The notes below the pieces were generated by a model, which was not told the origin of the DNA, did not search any database, and worked only from the letters and a program-made list of their open reading frames with translations. Positions 1 to 14,990 of a stretch of 64,000 nt of DNA are shown in pieces. Every line of letters begins with the position of its first letter. The stretch's first letter is position 1. This stretch comes from Phalacrocorax aristotelis (taxonomy: Eukaryota > Chordata > Aves > Suliformes > Phalacrocoracidae), in contig NC_134286.1 of assembly GCF_949628215.1 (NCBI RefSeq), forward strand, positions 3,720,001 to 3,784,000, read 5' to 3'. The position numbers and the translations under genes are program-made.

Positions 1-3000
1 GCATGTTTGGAAAAAAAAATCTGTTTCCAAATTTCTTCTAAATTCTGATACACCTTTATTCTAACTTCTTTGTGACCGCTATCTGAACTTTTCTTTCTTC
101 CTGTCATGGCTTGCGGTGGTCAGTCCCAGTCATGCCCATAAAACACATTACTTGTGTTTTATTAGTGGCATTAGACCCTAAACTGCCAATTCTCAATCAT
201 ATGTAGACACCTAATTCCCATGGATGGTATGAATACTCCTTTGATACAGTAATCTTGGCCTTGGTAGATCAGTCAACTAAACATACTTTAAAAACCCGGA
301 GTAATTAAATCCACATTCTCTACATAAAGAGCACTGAAACTACTTTTGAAGTTGCCCTTTTGATTACTAAGATGTGAGCAAACTGTAGGACTGTTTAGAG
401 AGATGGGGAAAGAGAACTACATTTCACTCTGCTTCTGTAAGCATGCAAGGCAAGAAGTCTGTTTTTCCAATCGTTAATTAATGACGTTCTGCAAAAATTC
501 TGTAGTGCTTTCTCATTGCAGTCAAAACTTTCTTGTATAAAGTGAGCACAGAGGAGAAAAAAACAGGATCATAGCTTTGATCAGGCTGCTCTGCCCAGCC
601 TAAGTAGGTCCACGACAGCTTCATTAAGGATTGCCTATGAGTTTTACAGGTTTCCCAAAACTACAGATGTGGAGGATGAAGTGGTAGTCTTTGTGGAGTG
701 GACTCTGTGGAGTCTTTGCAGTAGCCCAAAAGTTCAGTTATTTTTTATGCTACAGGCTAATCTTTAATGCTTAAAATAGCTGATGAACCTAGGATGATGA
801 CTAATATACTGCAGTTTTTATTGCTTGTCTCTTAGAGACACGTAGAGGAAAACTTACTTTAGGAGTTGGAGACCTGGAGAACTACCAATAGTAGAATCAG
901 ACTGTATCTTGATTTACCTTGACATAAACCCATGTTATTAGTGCATTATATGCAATATATGCTGTCAGTTTAGTTTTTTATGTGGTTAGATTACTTCTCT
1001 CAGTGCTCTGTATCAGTGGCTAAAATAATTTGGTATAGTACATGAATTATTATTGCTGCATCTTCTTTTATAGAAGGGGGTGTTTGGAAGCAGTGAGGCA
1101 TGTTTGTAAAGCAGCCTTTTACCTTCCTAATTTTCATTCTCCATCTTTTTTTTCTTGATTAAAAAAGTGTACTTTTTGGGACTACTAAGATAGAGACAGA
1201 ATGGTGTAACTTGTTTTTGAAACAGAAGTAACATCAACATACTTAAGCAAAAGACTAAAACTTGTTTGTACATGTTCAGAAAAAAAAAATCAGGAGTTTG
1301 TGCTAGAAATTTTTAAAGGAATGTGATCTTTTTCAGAAATTTCCTTCACTTCTCCAGTGGATTGAAATGTGTTCTTCACTGTATCTAAGAGGTCCTTGAG
1401 AAGACACAGCGGTATTTCTGGCAGAAGTCTGCACATCAGTTTTTAACACTTTTATTTCAGACCTTACACTGTATGTGGATTACCAGTCTGTCCTATTCAA
1501 ATGAATAAAAGAATATGCAACTTACCATCATCGTGGCATTGGCCTGTAAATGACAATTTAAATGGTTCTCCAAAGTATTAGAACTCCCAAATTCCAGATT
1601 GGTCAATAAGATGGCCAAGTCAGTTACCTGAGCAAATGCTTTCCTGTGCTGATGGCAAGATGATTTTGAAGTGTGGAATATCCACACAGCAGACAGGGAG
1701 GCAGCAGGCAGCTCCTGCCTAGCATCAGTGAAGACGCTGATACCAGAGCCAAATAGGGTATCTAGAAATGCTATGGACTAATGCAGGATAAGTTATACAT
1801 GAAAGCCAGCCACAGAGCTCCAACGTACTCAGACATTCACAAGTGAACCTCACCCATGCCAGTAAGGATTTAAATTATAAACTCTCATAGAATATATGGA
1901 TTTTGTATATGCATCAAAGTATGTTTGTATAGCTTAATTACATGTTCTAAGTGATAACTTGGCATTTTTAAAATATTCTTTTAATAACCAGTGTCTTCTG
2001 TTTCTTATCTGCTGAAAATGACGCTGTTAGAATAAAATTTGGTCTCAATAACATTAATATAAATTGGGAAGAATTACTGAAATTATACCATTATAAAACA
2101 GGATGTTACAAAGCAGAGTTTAATTCTTTGTGTCCTGGCAATTCCATTGCTTGTCTATTCCAATGTCTAAATTTCTTGGAAATTATGCCAGTAAAGAACA
2201 GACAAAAGAAACTGATTGGACATATATAGAACTTCTATATGAAGTTGTGCAATAAATCAAGATTAGTAAATATGGACGAGTGTGTCTGGTGGTATTCAGT
2301 TGCTGCCTGATTTCATTTGCAATTTTACTTGAAGCATTTTTTTTTACTGCATAGTAAGGTTTTCAGACTTGTGTTCTCAGGGTTTAGGGAAAATATGCCT
2401 TTTCCAACACATCTGGAGACTGTAGCTTATGTAAGAAACTAACCTCTTTTCTCTGGAAATATTCCTGTTCTTTTCTATATTGGCTTTCTTTTATTCACCT
2501 CTTTTGACTTGTTGCCAATTTATAAATACAGATTCTTTAGCCATTAGGGAATACTCCTACTTCATTACAGTCAACAGAAATTTTACCATGCGAAGTTCAG
2601 CCTCTACATCATGGTCTTTTCTGACTTATTAACAAACAATAATTACCCTTATAGGTGAAATGCGTTTTGCTTTAAACATGAGATAGGAGTAGTTATCTCA
2701 TTTCACTGTATATACATATTTAAAACTGTGCCCATTCAAATACTGAAAAAAAGAGCAACCAGTCTGGGAGCTGGATAATATGGCACATGAAGCAAAAAGC
2801 CCCAGCCAACCACAGAGTGGAAGGCTGTAGTTCCTTATTTGAGGAGAATGTCAAGTGCAAGATTCTTGAATATTTTTTTTAAACATGTCATTCTCCAGTC
2901 TTGGCAATCATAAATGACACATGGCTGAAAAGGAAAGAGAGGATAAAGCAAGACTTTAAGTTCCCAAACTGATAAAGCTCCCTTAGGAAACTCACCATAA

Positions 3001-5097
3001 ATATTATCGTATAATTAAAAGGGTTTAAAGTAGTCCATAAAGCTAAGTGAATTGATGTGTCTCATATGCAGTATTTTTACCTAGACGTCACCAGAGAAAC
3101 CATAAACAAAAGACTATAAAGGCCTCAGATGAAATGAGTTCTTGCAAGCTCAGATTCCTGTGAGGACACACTTATCATCAAGGACTCAAACGTGAAACTG
3201 TATCCAAGAGAGATCTAAAAGTTAGGAGTGAATAACAGTGGGGGACCGATTTCTAGGTAAAGAAAGCTATCAGTGATAAGTTAAGAAAATGAAATGAAGT
3301 GTAACGACTACATTTGAAATTGTGTGAGTAGAGGAATAAAAATGAAGTGAACATTATTTTCACTTTGAGAAAGTCTGTGTTTGAGGTTGAATTTGCCTCA
3401 GTTCCAATGTGCTGGGTCTGTCAGTGCTCCACTTAGAGCTCTGCATTAAGAGCAAAGATTTAGTTCAGGCTTTGCAGCTGCAGCGGTGAAAACTTACTAA
3501 CATTATCTGAGCCGGTACATACAGCCAGTGGAGGAGCTGCCAGACCCTCTATCTCCCTCTGAAAGGGCATGTATGAAAATATCTGTCACTTGTAGAAGGG
3601 TGATTTTGGGAGAAATTTTAGTGTTAAAAGGGCTGTGATGAAAAAGAAAGCCATCAGCTTCTACAGCCATCAGTCTTGTTCATAAGGAAAAGGAATATGT
3701 GTGATCACCTCTTAGTTTTAGTAAGTGCATTTACTAAAGCCATATACAGGAAAGGCCTCCTTACCAAGCATTTCCCTCACAGTGTTACAGTTAAAAAAGG
3801 TTTTGTATTTAAAATATTCTGTTTAGAACTTTAAAGTCACAGGGTAGCAAGAGTGGTCCGCTGAAATTTTTAAGACATCTGAAATGAGATTACGTGCAGG
3901 ATGCCTCACAGAGATGAGAATAGGTCTTGTTTTTCTTTCAAAAGTTGTAAGGTGGTGCCAGACTATATGTAGTGATGCTTCTGAGAATTCAGAAAGGACA
4001 CTTATGATTTAACATCTATTTTTCATTAATCCAAACATTGTACACTCCATTTAAATGCTAGCTTTTCTTGTGCAGAAAATAGACATCCATATTGTACTTA
4101 TTAAACTTTAATTAAACTGTATATGTCTAGTAAAAAAACGTTCCTACTGTAAACATTATGTGGGTCACCTATATAGAAGCATTTAATGTTATTTAAAAAA
4201 TGTTTGCATTTCAATCTGTTTTCAGGGGACGATGCAATTGAACATTCTAGCATACCTGAAACTTGAATTTCAACACCATTGCCTTGACAATAGGGTGTTC
4301 TCCAGTTCATGCATTCTTAGAACATAAATCATGTATAACATGAAAACAATAGAAGGTCAAATCTGGTTGCAGTCTGAGCAAGAATTTTAGGTTTGAATCT
4401 AACAAATCACAATGCAGAGTACTAAATAGAAGACTTTTTTTTGTGTGTTCCAGTCTTGGCATCCTCTCTTTTAGGGTAACGTCTAGGCTGGGTGGTTGTC
4501 AGTCTTAGCAGATGTTTACATCATACAATACTGTTCTTTGATAAGGTCATTTCTCCAAGAGCAGAATTGCTCATTGTTCCCCAACATCCGACTATTCCTG
4601 GAACTACAACCATCTTTCTCAGGGCAATTTTGCATCGCAGACTGTCTAAGGGAAGGGAGGAAGACTTGGAACCATTAAACTTTACTTCTGCTGTGTGCCT
4701 AAAGTGACTCAGAAACTCTAATGGAGAACTAATGGGAAAATTATTTCACTCCCCTTTTTTTTGTGTCTACCTAGCACCTTATGAGTGGCACTGCCTCCTC
4801 TGTTTGATTAAGTAAACAAAAGGAAAGGATAGGCCATAGCTCCTCACAGTCTGAGGCAGCTATGTGAATATTAATTCTATGTAGCTGATGTGGCCCCTTA
4901 TATCGACCCTTTGGTTAAGCCAGAAGAGAGCATTTTTTCCCCACTTCAGAAGAATTCTCTGCCGTTGTAAATGTTGAGGCAGATTATTAGGAAGATTTGC
5001 AAGAATAACTACTTAAAATGGTCACATTCATTTTGAAGAAAAGAAATATAATTGGTATTTGCATAGAAGAAAATGGATGAATTTAAATTTTAGTTGA

Positions 5098-5133
5098 TTA
5101 TAATTATTGTCATCATAATCATCATCATTATCT
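5098..5133. repeat. Imperfect ATC/ATT microsatellite
   Basis: A short run built of ATC, ATT and GTC triplets (tcatcataatcatcatcatt) sits in AT-rich intergenic sequence. It is a simple-sequence tract with no sign of function. Confidence 0.6.
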
Positions 5134-8100
5134 TTGTATGTCTAAATGACTGATTCAAAGAAGAATTTTAACACATTTCACATGTCAGTGCAATTCTTTT
5201 CTGGTTTGTGCTTTAGTGCTTGGGGTTTTTCATTTGCTTTTTTCAGTCTGAACTTTTCATGGAAGCTATTGTAATCTTTTTAAAAGGTGGAAAAATGTTT
5301 CAAAAGAAGTCAAATATAGAAGTATTACATATGTACCTTTTATTTTTTCAATAAAATCTAATCAAACTGTAAAGAAGAACTGATACACAGATAGTGTGTG
5401 ATGGCACTTCAAAATGTTCTTAAGAAAGAGATTCCAAATAGTAAGGCTCTGCCTAAGTCTGGACTGTTTGACCAGGTAAGGGCTGTTAAACAGTGACATT
5501 TACATACAAATTAGTAGGTGAACTAACTTAAGTGGTAGTGCATTCAGATGAAGATATCATTCAAAAAGTCCGTTAATAAATTAGACCTGCATGTAGACAT
5601 TGTGGTCCTAAACATATTTTCAAAGCTACTAATAATTTTTTTTATTTCAATATTTTCCATATTTTGATACAGCTGTTATTTAATTATGTGTTCCACGTTA
5701 TTGTTGCTACAGTAAAAAGCAAGCGTTCTACTAGTAAATCCATATTGTGTGAGTTTATCACCATTGACAATCACAAAGAGTTCAGATCCTCAAAATCTGT
5801 TGGTGAAAGCAGTTTCTTTGTTACTGAGTCTATATCACACCAAAACAGAAGAGATGAGCAATCAAGACTACAAAGGCGTTATACTGTGCATAGCAAAATA
5901 AATAAAAGTTTTATAATTCCTATTTCCCTGATAACTTTGAAATTACTATGAAAAGCATGCATTTTGCCACAGAGGGATCATCATAGGTGGTGTGATAGGT
6001 AGAATTCTTGATACCTGGCATCTTAGAAAAACAGGACTTGGTTTTCCCATAACTTAATCTTTAGTGTTAATTCATTTTATTTGGTTCCTTTACTCTCTAA
6101 ACTTTTAATAGATACTATTGTTAACATGAAGAGAAAAAAACGCTTCTGAAGTAAAACTTATATCCCTAGCAGAAAGTAGATCAATGATGTGATTCTCCAT
6201 TGTCCTACACCCCTGTAGTTGTTAGCCCTGTGGAAAAGTGCAAGCCGGAAAGCTAGCATTTCACTTTATGCTGTTTGGTACGAGGCATGAAGTGTAGAGT
6301 GGCGGATACATCTTTATTATCAGGAACTTAAGCCTCCATTATATAATTGTTTATGTACTGTGCACATCTTTCTCGGGTGGTCTTAAAAGGCTATAAGTAA
6401 ACAATGAAATTGGATGCAATATTAAATAACGCCAAAGAGTACTTTAATGTCAAGAGAGTACTGTTATGTGGAAGAAGAAGAAAGATTTAAGTCAGCAAAA
6501 CTGAACTCCAAAACAATGCTTTTCAGTCTTCTATTATGTAATGGCTAGCATGAGTAGCCTCTTCCGTAAGGACTAGTAAGCCAAGTGTTAAAATCTTGTT
6601 TCTGACCAGGGTTACTGTGACTCGTGAAAACAATTGCTCCCTGAAGTCTTGCAGATGGCAGAGTTTCCTGATAGCCTGTTTTCAGATGGTTTCCTGCATG
6701 ACAAGGAATTCCCTAAATAGGAATAGGGAAGATATATTTTAGCAGAAGTCTTATTTGTCTTTGTTAAATTGAATTACAGAGTCTTCTTTCTTACTTCCTT
6801 GGGATGAATAGAAGTAGATTCGTCCCACTACACAGAAAGACACTAGCAACTTTTAAAAAAACATGCTTTGAGCTGTAAATAATCACAGAATAGGTGCCAC
6901 TGTCTAAGATATGGGCTGAGTAAGAGATAACCTATTGTAAGGATTTCCCTGAATTGCTTGCTATTAGAAACACTGACAACTGATGAGTTGCAGCACAGAT
7001 ACGTAACACTTCTGGCCACAAGACAGACTCTGAAGTTTTGAGAGCCTTCTGTTTCCTTGCTGTGTCCAGCAATTAGAATTTTTCACCCATGCGTTATATG
7101 CAAAAGGATTGCACTACAAGATACTAGATTCAAATAAGTTTCTCTTAATAGAGAATACCTAGCAAACCCAGAGTTCCTGGATAACTTCATGCACTGAAGT
7201 GACAACAATATGTTCAATCAACTTTAATTATTAAAATAGCAATGAATATTGGTGTCTGAAGCTCCTTCTTGCTCTATCGCTTCTAAGCAAAAACTTTTTT
7301 TTGATTCTCAACGGTTTTCTTTCATTCTTTTGTTTATATCCTTACTTGGTGATTAAACAATATCTAAAATATAAAAGAACTCACAGTCCAAAAATATTTT
7401 TTGTATTTAAAATTATATTCTACATTACATTTACATTTTAGAAAACAAATTATTTAAATTACAAAATCTATATTAAACTATGCTCCGTTCCATATTCACA
7501 GACTTTGTGAAAAAGAAAACAACCAGAAGATCTTGTCATAGTGTATTTAAAATAATCATGGGTTTAATTTAATCAAATGGTAACACATTCCTTTAGAAGA
7601 AAATTCTGAAGAAATGTATTTACTTTACAGTCTTCCCCAGTGCAAAACATCCCAAAATTCACTGCATCATAACGCAAATGAAAGATATTGGTAGTGATCT
7701 CATAGCGTACTGAAAGGCTTCAGTGTTATAAATATGGGTGAGGAGAATTTATAAAAACTCAAACTCCAGGAGGGTTATGCATTAAATAATAATGATCACA
7801 GGTGTTTCAACCTGTACTTTTAACTTGTGGCCTGATCATCCTTATGCCTCCACAAGTCACCAATAATTCCATCAGAAAGTCAATGAAGTTAAAGAATATA
7901 AAGCCAGTTTTATGTAAGACCACATATTTCTTTGTAGGTTATAAATGTAAGTCACATCAACCTTGACGTGGAAGTAAGAAAGAGGAAAAAAAGTAGAGAA
8001 AGTCAATAACAGCTCCTGAAGATGAAGAAAGACTCTCTTATTCTTCACGTGGCTGTTTTTCACTTTATCCAAAAACCCACAGAACATAATGAGAGTGATT

Positions 8101-10037
8101 TTGAGACACCGAAGATTGGCCAGGTTAAAACCAAAACCTACTCTTAAATATTTGATTCTGATCCCACTCTGTATTCCTTTGACTGAGATGCAGAGAGACT
8201 CAATTCTATGATGGATTCAGACTCTCTGGGTCACACTTCTTTAACAATAGGGAATGAATGAGTCCTCGATGAGGCCTTCCCTCTGCTTCCTATAAAGAGC
8301 TATAGAATATACTTCAGATTGTTTCATGAAGTAGTTACTTTTATTCAAAAAAAGCATTAGGTTCCTTATATTTTCTTTCAACCTCCTTCAGAGGTGTGAA
8401 AAAGTATGACCAATAACTAGCAGACAGTGGGAGTAAGGCTTCAGGACTCCTTCAGGAGTTGAAAAACAGATGAGAATTCTGAGGGAAGGGCTTTTGCAAC
8501 GTCTATGTGAAATCAGGAGTTGGGAGTTGTACAGATTGCTGACCTTAACTTCCCTAAACATCCTAGGCTGTCTTCTAAAGAGCTGTTTAGGAGTTTTGTT
8601 CTTCTATGGGAGTGAGAGGCAAACATCCTGGACTTTATAAACGGGAAACAGTATTCCAACTGAAAGCATTTACAAAGTTTTTAATTTGCATTCTAAATGA
8701 AATGTCTCTAACCTTCTCAGGAGTGTGGATTAGGGATCAAAGGGTCAAAATAGCATGTACTGCCTCAACCAGTTTGGTCCAGTTCCATTGATTTTTCTGA
8801 GAACTCCAGATTGATTTCAATATGAAATGGCTGCACAGATTGATATTACTCTATGGCTTTCAGAAGAAATGTATTTTAAAACACAGCATCATAAAAATTG
8901 ATGTACAATGTAGAATACCCATTGATGCCAATTTCTGTCAATAAGATGTCTATAATTTGAAGATAGTAAGGCACTGAAATGTCTAGTAGTATCTGAGGCA
9001 AAAATACCATTCACTTCCATGGAAACAGAAGCAGGCCCAAATTCTGAATACTAAAATATTATCTGTGCCATGAAGTATTTAAATCTTTGTTATTTCATTA
9101 CTGTTTTAGGTATAAAAGTATCAAATTAGCTATGGAATTTTAAAATATGGTAATTTCTTAATATTTACTCTCATGTTTATGAAAGGTATGTACTGCTGAA
9201 TGATGTACATCAATTATCCCTGTATGTGTGAAATGCTGTAACAAGATCAATGAGACCTGAACACAAGGAGGCATCTTAGGATAACAGCTGCAGATGCATG
9301 CATTCTCCGGTAAGAAAAAAAACAACCAAACAAATCAATACACACTGCTCATCCTTATGTCTCTCCTGCCCCCATACAAAAACCCTGCCATTAACCTTTC
9401 CAATTGTTAAGTGCATAAAAAGAAAACCAAATAAGAACTGGTAGCAATCCATGTATCAGTACAGGCAAAGTACAACGAATGGTCACTCTTAGAGCCAAGG
9501 TAAAACAAATGCTTTGCATTCAGGTTTGAATTTGTTTTTGATGGGACTTAATGGTTGGTGTACACTTACAACCAAATGCTGCGTACTTAATGGCTGTATG
9601 GAAAACTGCAGCTACGTATCTTTACTGTCAAAACCACATATTGGTTTTAAAGAGGAGCTCAAGATAATTACTTTCACAATATTAATAATTCTGCCAATTG
9701 GATTTCCACAAAGTAGATTCAATAAAATACTAAAAATATTCATTCAATAAATCAATTACACTTTTGACCGAGTCTGGATAACTGTAAATTGGTTTCTTAT
9801 AGATAAAATTCTGTTTATGAAAACCTATTTTCATGGAAATGACTCTTAAGATTTTTATTTGAAAATGCTTTGCAGTTAAATAGAAGATATGAGGATTAAT
9901 GAATGGTCCACACGAGCCTTATACGTTTAAATAAAAAAATAAAATTATTCCTTTTTTATTGTTGCTTTAAGTAGAATGTAATGTCCATGTTTAAAAATAC
10001 TAAACAAATATAAAGAAAAATTAAATACCTTCTTATC

Positions 10038-10049
10038 CCACTAGATGGT
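10038..10049 (+). promoter_or_regulatory. CTCF-like motif
   Basis: CCACTAGATGGT matches the core CTCF consensus CCASYAGRKGGC at 11 of 12 positions and is followed by a further GG. It lies about 6 kb upstream of the DACH2 start codon and points toward the gene. The match is by eye; occupancy is unknown. Confidence 0.35.
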
Positions 10050-12124
10050 GGTACCTCCAGATTAGGGCTGAGATTCTCAAACAGACAGTACAGGAAAACT
10101 TTTGCTTTCTTTAGCTGACCTGCAAATATAGAGAGTGAGAGCTGAGGTTAATCTTGTTCCTCTGGGGATATTAACAAGCGTTCAGGTATAATGACTTACT
10201 GAATGTATTTGAGTACATAGTATCATGTACATAGTTGTTTGCTATAAAGTGTGTTTCAACTTCAATACACATGTAATAGTATTAATTTTTCTTCCTGAAG
10301 AAGAAAAGGTGCAAACAATATTGAACCTTAATGATGATTGTATCTCATGTAATAATAGCCTTATTATACTAAGGTCCTGGCTTTGCAATTTCACTGCACT
10401 CTATCCTTAATCAAAATCAAAATCCAGATTAAAGTAGCGAATCATTAGCAACAAATACATCTTGTGGTCATCTGTTTCATTGGAATGATCTTAAGAGTAC
10501 TCCTCGCTTCAAGGAGAAAGGTATTTACACATCATTTAGGCAGAAAGTGATGGTGTCTTCGAAGAAGAAGCATCGAAGCATCGAAGGGCACACCTCTTCT
10601 GTTATAACAGTCAAGTGAATTTTAATGAATAGCAAAAGTAGACGGGACCTTGTTTGATAGAGCATTTTTGTGCTTTAATTTTCTCAGGTTCCTGCAGTAA
10701 ATAGTCAAGTCCTTCATGCCTCAAGTAAAGCTTGAACTGTTAAGTTCAGTGCAGATTCTGTCATCTAGAGAGCTTGCCTCGAAGGCTGTGGCTGTTGAGG
10801 ACTGTCCAAAGAGTAGGCTCAAAATCACACTAACCTCTTGGGCAGCGAGGAAGCCTACAGGTGCAGACTCACAGGTGGATGGAACATGATGGTAGAGCAT
10901 TCAGAGAATTCAATGTCTAAGCATTGCAGAGAGCTAGCCAGCTGTCAGTCACGCCCAGGCAGGCAGTCCAAAGTGAGTCCAGAGTTTGCCAGGTACTCGG
11001 CACAAAGTGTGGACAAATCGCTGTATGCACATGGTTGCTCCAGAGACCACTCTCTCAAACTTGCACAAAGTAGTCAGTGATTGGTTGAAAGCAATTTGTG
11101 AGACTTGGCCTGAAAAGAATAAAATAATTCTGAATTGTTTTAATTTTGCTTAAATATGATGTACATTTATAGTATGTAAAATTTAAGATTAAAATGAAAG
11201 CCATTTCATGGATGAAGAACTCCAGTAAAATAAGCCCTAACACTAGACTTTCCAATGGTTCTTTTTAAAGATGACGTACTGGTACAGAACAGTTAAGGAT
11301 GTCCATAACTGTCTTGGAAAGGACAGTGTTAACTAAGAATCCCGGACCTCCACTGTAGCCCACAATTATTGTTGCTCAGTGTCTTTTATTTCACGTCACC
11401 CTGCTCCCAGGTGATCACCCAAATTATAATACCTAGAGTCATTTCAGAAATAACCCTCTTTCCAGCACAGTGTGATTCATGTTTATTTGCTATACGTTCC
11501 CCTCCATTTATTCCTCCTATTCTTCTCTTTCACTTTTCAATTCCCATGTTTGCAACATCTACTCAATTGCCTGTTTCTTTGCAAGTCAAGTACATCAGTA
11601 TGAGTAGTATCAAAGTGCTGACATATGCCAAATTAGTATGATTTCCAAGCAAAGATTATAGACCCAATAGTCCAGATACTTCCACGTAAGAACATCCCAG
11701 CCAAAAAAGGCTTAGTCTGTGACTTCTTAATGAGCACCTAGCAGGGGAATTCCTTTGTACATGCAGAGGGCTGCGGCAGAAAAATGGATATAGAAATGGA
11801 TGTGGATGCTCACTTCTTCCGTAGAGTGTTAATTATTTTGCACGTTAGAAACTTCCCTGGCTGTATTAGGGAGAGAAGATCTACTCTTGCTTTCTGTAGA
11901 AAGGGGGGTAGGATTTTCTGAAAGCCTGAAGAAGCAAAATTCACTCCACTCAGTGTTACTCACTGCCATTAGGGGTTGAAATGAAGTGTTTGCCAAGAGT
12001 GCAAGTTCCTTTATTTGATCTCTCTGACTGTACCAGTATAACTGCCAATCACAGGAAATACCTCTAATAACTCTTCCTTCTACTTAATAAGGAATACCAC
12101 ATCTTTAAAACATTAGAAACAGAT

Positions 12125-12325
12125 GTCACTGCATTACTTCACTGCTGATGTATGTAATAGAAATGACACACTAATTAATTTAATGCAATATAAATGTACT
12201 GATTATTTATCATGGCTGACAATAAAATTATGAAAACATTCAATTACAATCAGTGGTAATTCATTATTTATTGATTCTGCATTATGCACACATTAATACA
12301 ATACATTTAATTACATAACAGAAGG
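12125..12325. promoter_or_regulatory. Candidate upstream regulatory block rich in homeodomain sites
   Basis: Dense TAAT/ATTA cores occur over about 200 bp, including taattaatttaat, caattacaatc, ggtaattcatt and ttaattacat, interleaved with short non-repetitive words. This texture is typical of developmental enhancers but could also be chance in AT-rich DNA. It lies about 4 kb upstream of the CpG island. The assignment is inference only. Confidence 0.3.
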
Positions 12326-13328
12326 GATCATTTTTCTATTGATACTTAGACATTTAGATTCATCAGTTTTATTTAAAATCCTTGATGTTTAGGTGGGAAG
12401 TTTTAATCCACAATTCCAAAAAAAACCTCTACTGAAATGTCAGAAAGAAATGGAATGCAAGTGTCAAGTACTAGTGCGTCTAGAAGAATGTGGGCAAGAA
12501 GAATGACATTCTAATTTCAGTCTCTTCTTTTTCTCACATCAGTGGCCTACATTTGTTAGTATAATCAGTTACCCTTTCCCAAGTAAACCAAGGCATTAAA
12601 CACTAAACTAGCAAAAAATTAATAATGCTTTTTCTTCCTTTTCAAGCCTTTACTCAGAGTTAGCAGTACCAGTGGTTTGCATCCTGATGATATAACCTCA
12701 AAGACCACTAGGGTAAGTTAAGAGCTTTAGACTGGGCCCCAAGTAAATTTTTTGTTAAGGACTGGGAGAATATCGTTGTCCCTAGGACTTGAGCCCGGCT
12801 GGAATTCAGCAAAACATGGTGTTCCATTTTGTTACGACTAGGGTGCATTGTAAATGCATCTTTCAGTTATTTTTTCATCCTTTGTTTTGGGCCCACAGTT
12901 ACCTCTGACCCTCATAAGTCTATGTTCATATTTATGCCTCACATTTATTTTAGTGAAGATCCAAGTTGTTCACTAAAAACTAGCATTTTTTCCTACAACC
13001 TACTCACATTGGACATGCTGATATCAAGTCTATAGAAAAATTTATTTATACTGAAAAAAAATGTCACTGGGAATCTTTACATCGCAATATCTATGGAATT
13101 CCTTTTTTTATCATCCTGCCTCATGTTTGGCTACAGTAGACCGAAATAAAATACAAACACCACTATTGAGCTTTCCAGTCTTATAGAAACAAAAATATTT
13201 ATTTTTAATTAATTCCCTACTGTTTCACTTAAAAAGCTGTCATTATTTTTTATCATCATCTCCTCCTAGTCAATTGTGTCACCCATCATTTTCTCTATAG
13301 GATCCCTGGGAGCCAGTAGCCACATTTA

Positions 13329-13340
13329 TGCCAGCTGGCA
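13329..13340. other. 12-bp palindrome with CAGCTG E-box
   Basis: tgccagctggca is a perfect palindrome centred on a CAGCTG E-box, the type bound by myogenic and other bHLH factors. A palindrome of this length is expected several times by chance in 64 kb, so the site is only suggestive. Confidence 0.3.
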
Positions 13341-14859
13341 GTAAATAATTTCCAGAAAGCTGGTGACTGGTCCTATCTGGAATGACTGGGGCTTTCCTCT
13401 CCTCCTGTGTCATGTCTTTCAGTTTTCACTCTGATGGGGCATATGTAGTAATGATAAAACCAAAATCAAACAAATATAACTCAACTTTTGCTTAACATTT
13501 TGCCACACAAACATGGCCAATTTTTAATATACAACACACCAATATTTCTATAGCTGACAGCGTTAAGAAAACAGTATTTTGCACACCAGTCTAAAATAAG
13601 CAAAACTCTTCAAACTTTAATGTTAAATAAATATTATAAAATCCTTATTTCAGCTATAGGGAGGCTCACTAGTTTGTACACATACAAATTACATACTGCT
13701 GGACTCCATTAATTTAAACCAACCAGATACTTTATAAGTGACAAGGTATTACCATATAATTGTTAGGCTTTAGTAACTTTGCCTTGGCTCAAATAAAATT
13801 ACAGAGAAATAATGATATTAATTGATATAGTTGATTTGTATATGCTTAGCTGAACTGGACAGCTGCCTGGTATTAATTCGCAAACCTTGAACATTTTCTT
13901 GGTTTAAGAGCAGTTCTTCTCTCCATGGACGGTCACCTCTCAAGGGTACTGTTTTTACTACAGCCTTTATGATTTTATATTGCTTCATGCCACTCCAACT
14001 TGCTGGGTGCTGATGCGCAAGGCTTCCTCTGGCCTTGCAAAAATTCAGTCTTATTTAGAAATATGTTTAGCTTATGGAAGACATTAAAGTCAAAAAGGAA
14101 AAAGAATTCTCACAGTGGAATTTGAGTGTCACATTAATCTCAAAGCAAAAAAATGTCTTTAAAAGGGCAAACCCAATGAGAAATGCTAAATCTGGTTTAT
14201 TAAATCTCCTAATAGCAATTACATCCAGTAAATTAACACCCAAAACTTTCTGTTTGAAGTCAGTTATTTGTTATTTCTATCATTTCCAGTATGTAAAAAT
14301 TTCAGTTGAGTTCAGGGCTCAATTGTACTAAACTCTTTGCCAAAGTAAATAGCCCCTGCTCCGCAGAGCTTCCAGTCTAAGGTTCTGATCCTAGAAAGAT
14401 GCATGAACTAGTTTAGGAAATGTGAGCATTCTTACTGAAAGGTATTAATTTAAACCAAGCTTACGTGAAAATTCTGCCTTGGTTTTAGGCAGCTAGGCTA
14501 GGGGCCTAAAACAAGTGGCTAGTCTTCTCAGAACACATATCCAATCAACGGAGAGAAAGCAAGATTCCTCCAGAGAACAATGTAGATCATAAGTTAACAA
14601 ATATAGCAAGTTAGTTAGCATACAGTCATCGCCCCTCATCTAAAATGGGATTAGCCATAATGCAAAAATATTGAACTTTGCAAAAAGGGCACCTAAATAA
14701 GCAAGCTTAACAAAAGGAAGGAGAAGGTGGCATACACAAGAAGTGCGATTGTGGAAATAGCTGAAGTGCTCTGTTGGCATTGCTTGTTTGGTATCCACTT
14801 GAAAAGTTTGGTTTATACTTTTCTGCTTGCTTTGTTTACTGAATGCTTTAGGAGTAAGC

Positions 14860-14990
14860 TTAAAAAAAGAGGGGGGAAGAAGTTAAAGGACTAAGAAGAT
14901 AAAAGAAGATTGAAAAGTGAAAATAAACAGGAAAGAAGGATGTCAATGCAAAGGAAAAATGGGAAGAGGCTTGGAAAAGAGGTGCAATGT
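14860..14990 (+). repeat. Purine-rich low-complexity tract
   Basis: The + strand is strongly A/G biased over about 130 bp, with runs such as aaaaaaagaggggggaagaa, about 0.5 kb before the CpG island begins. The complementary strand is polypyrimidine, which gives a short serine- and leucine-rich open frame on the minus strand that I do not consider a gene. Confidence 0.6.
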
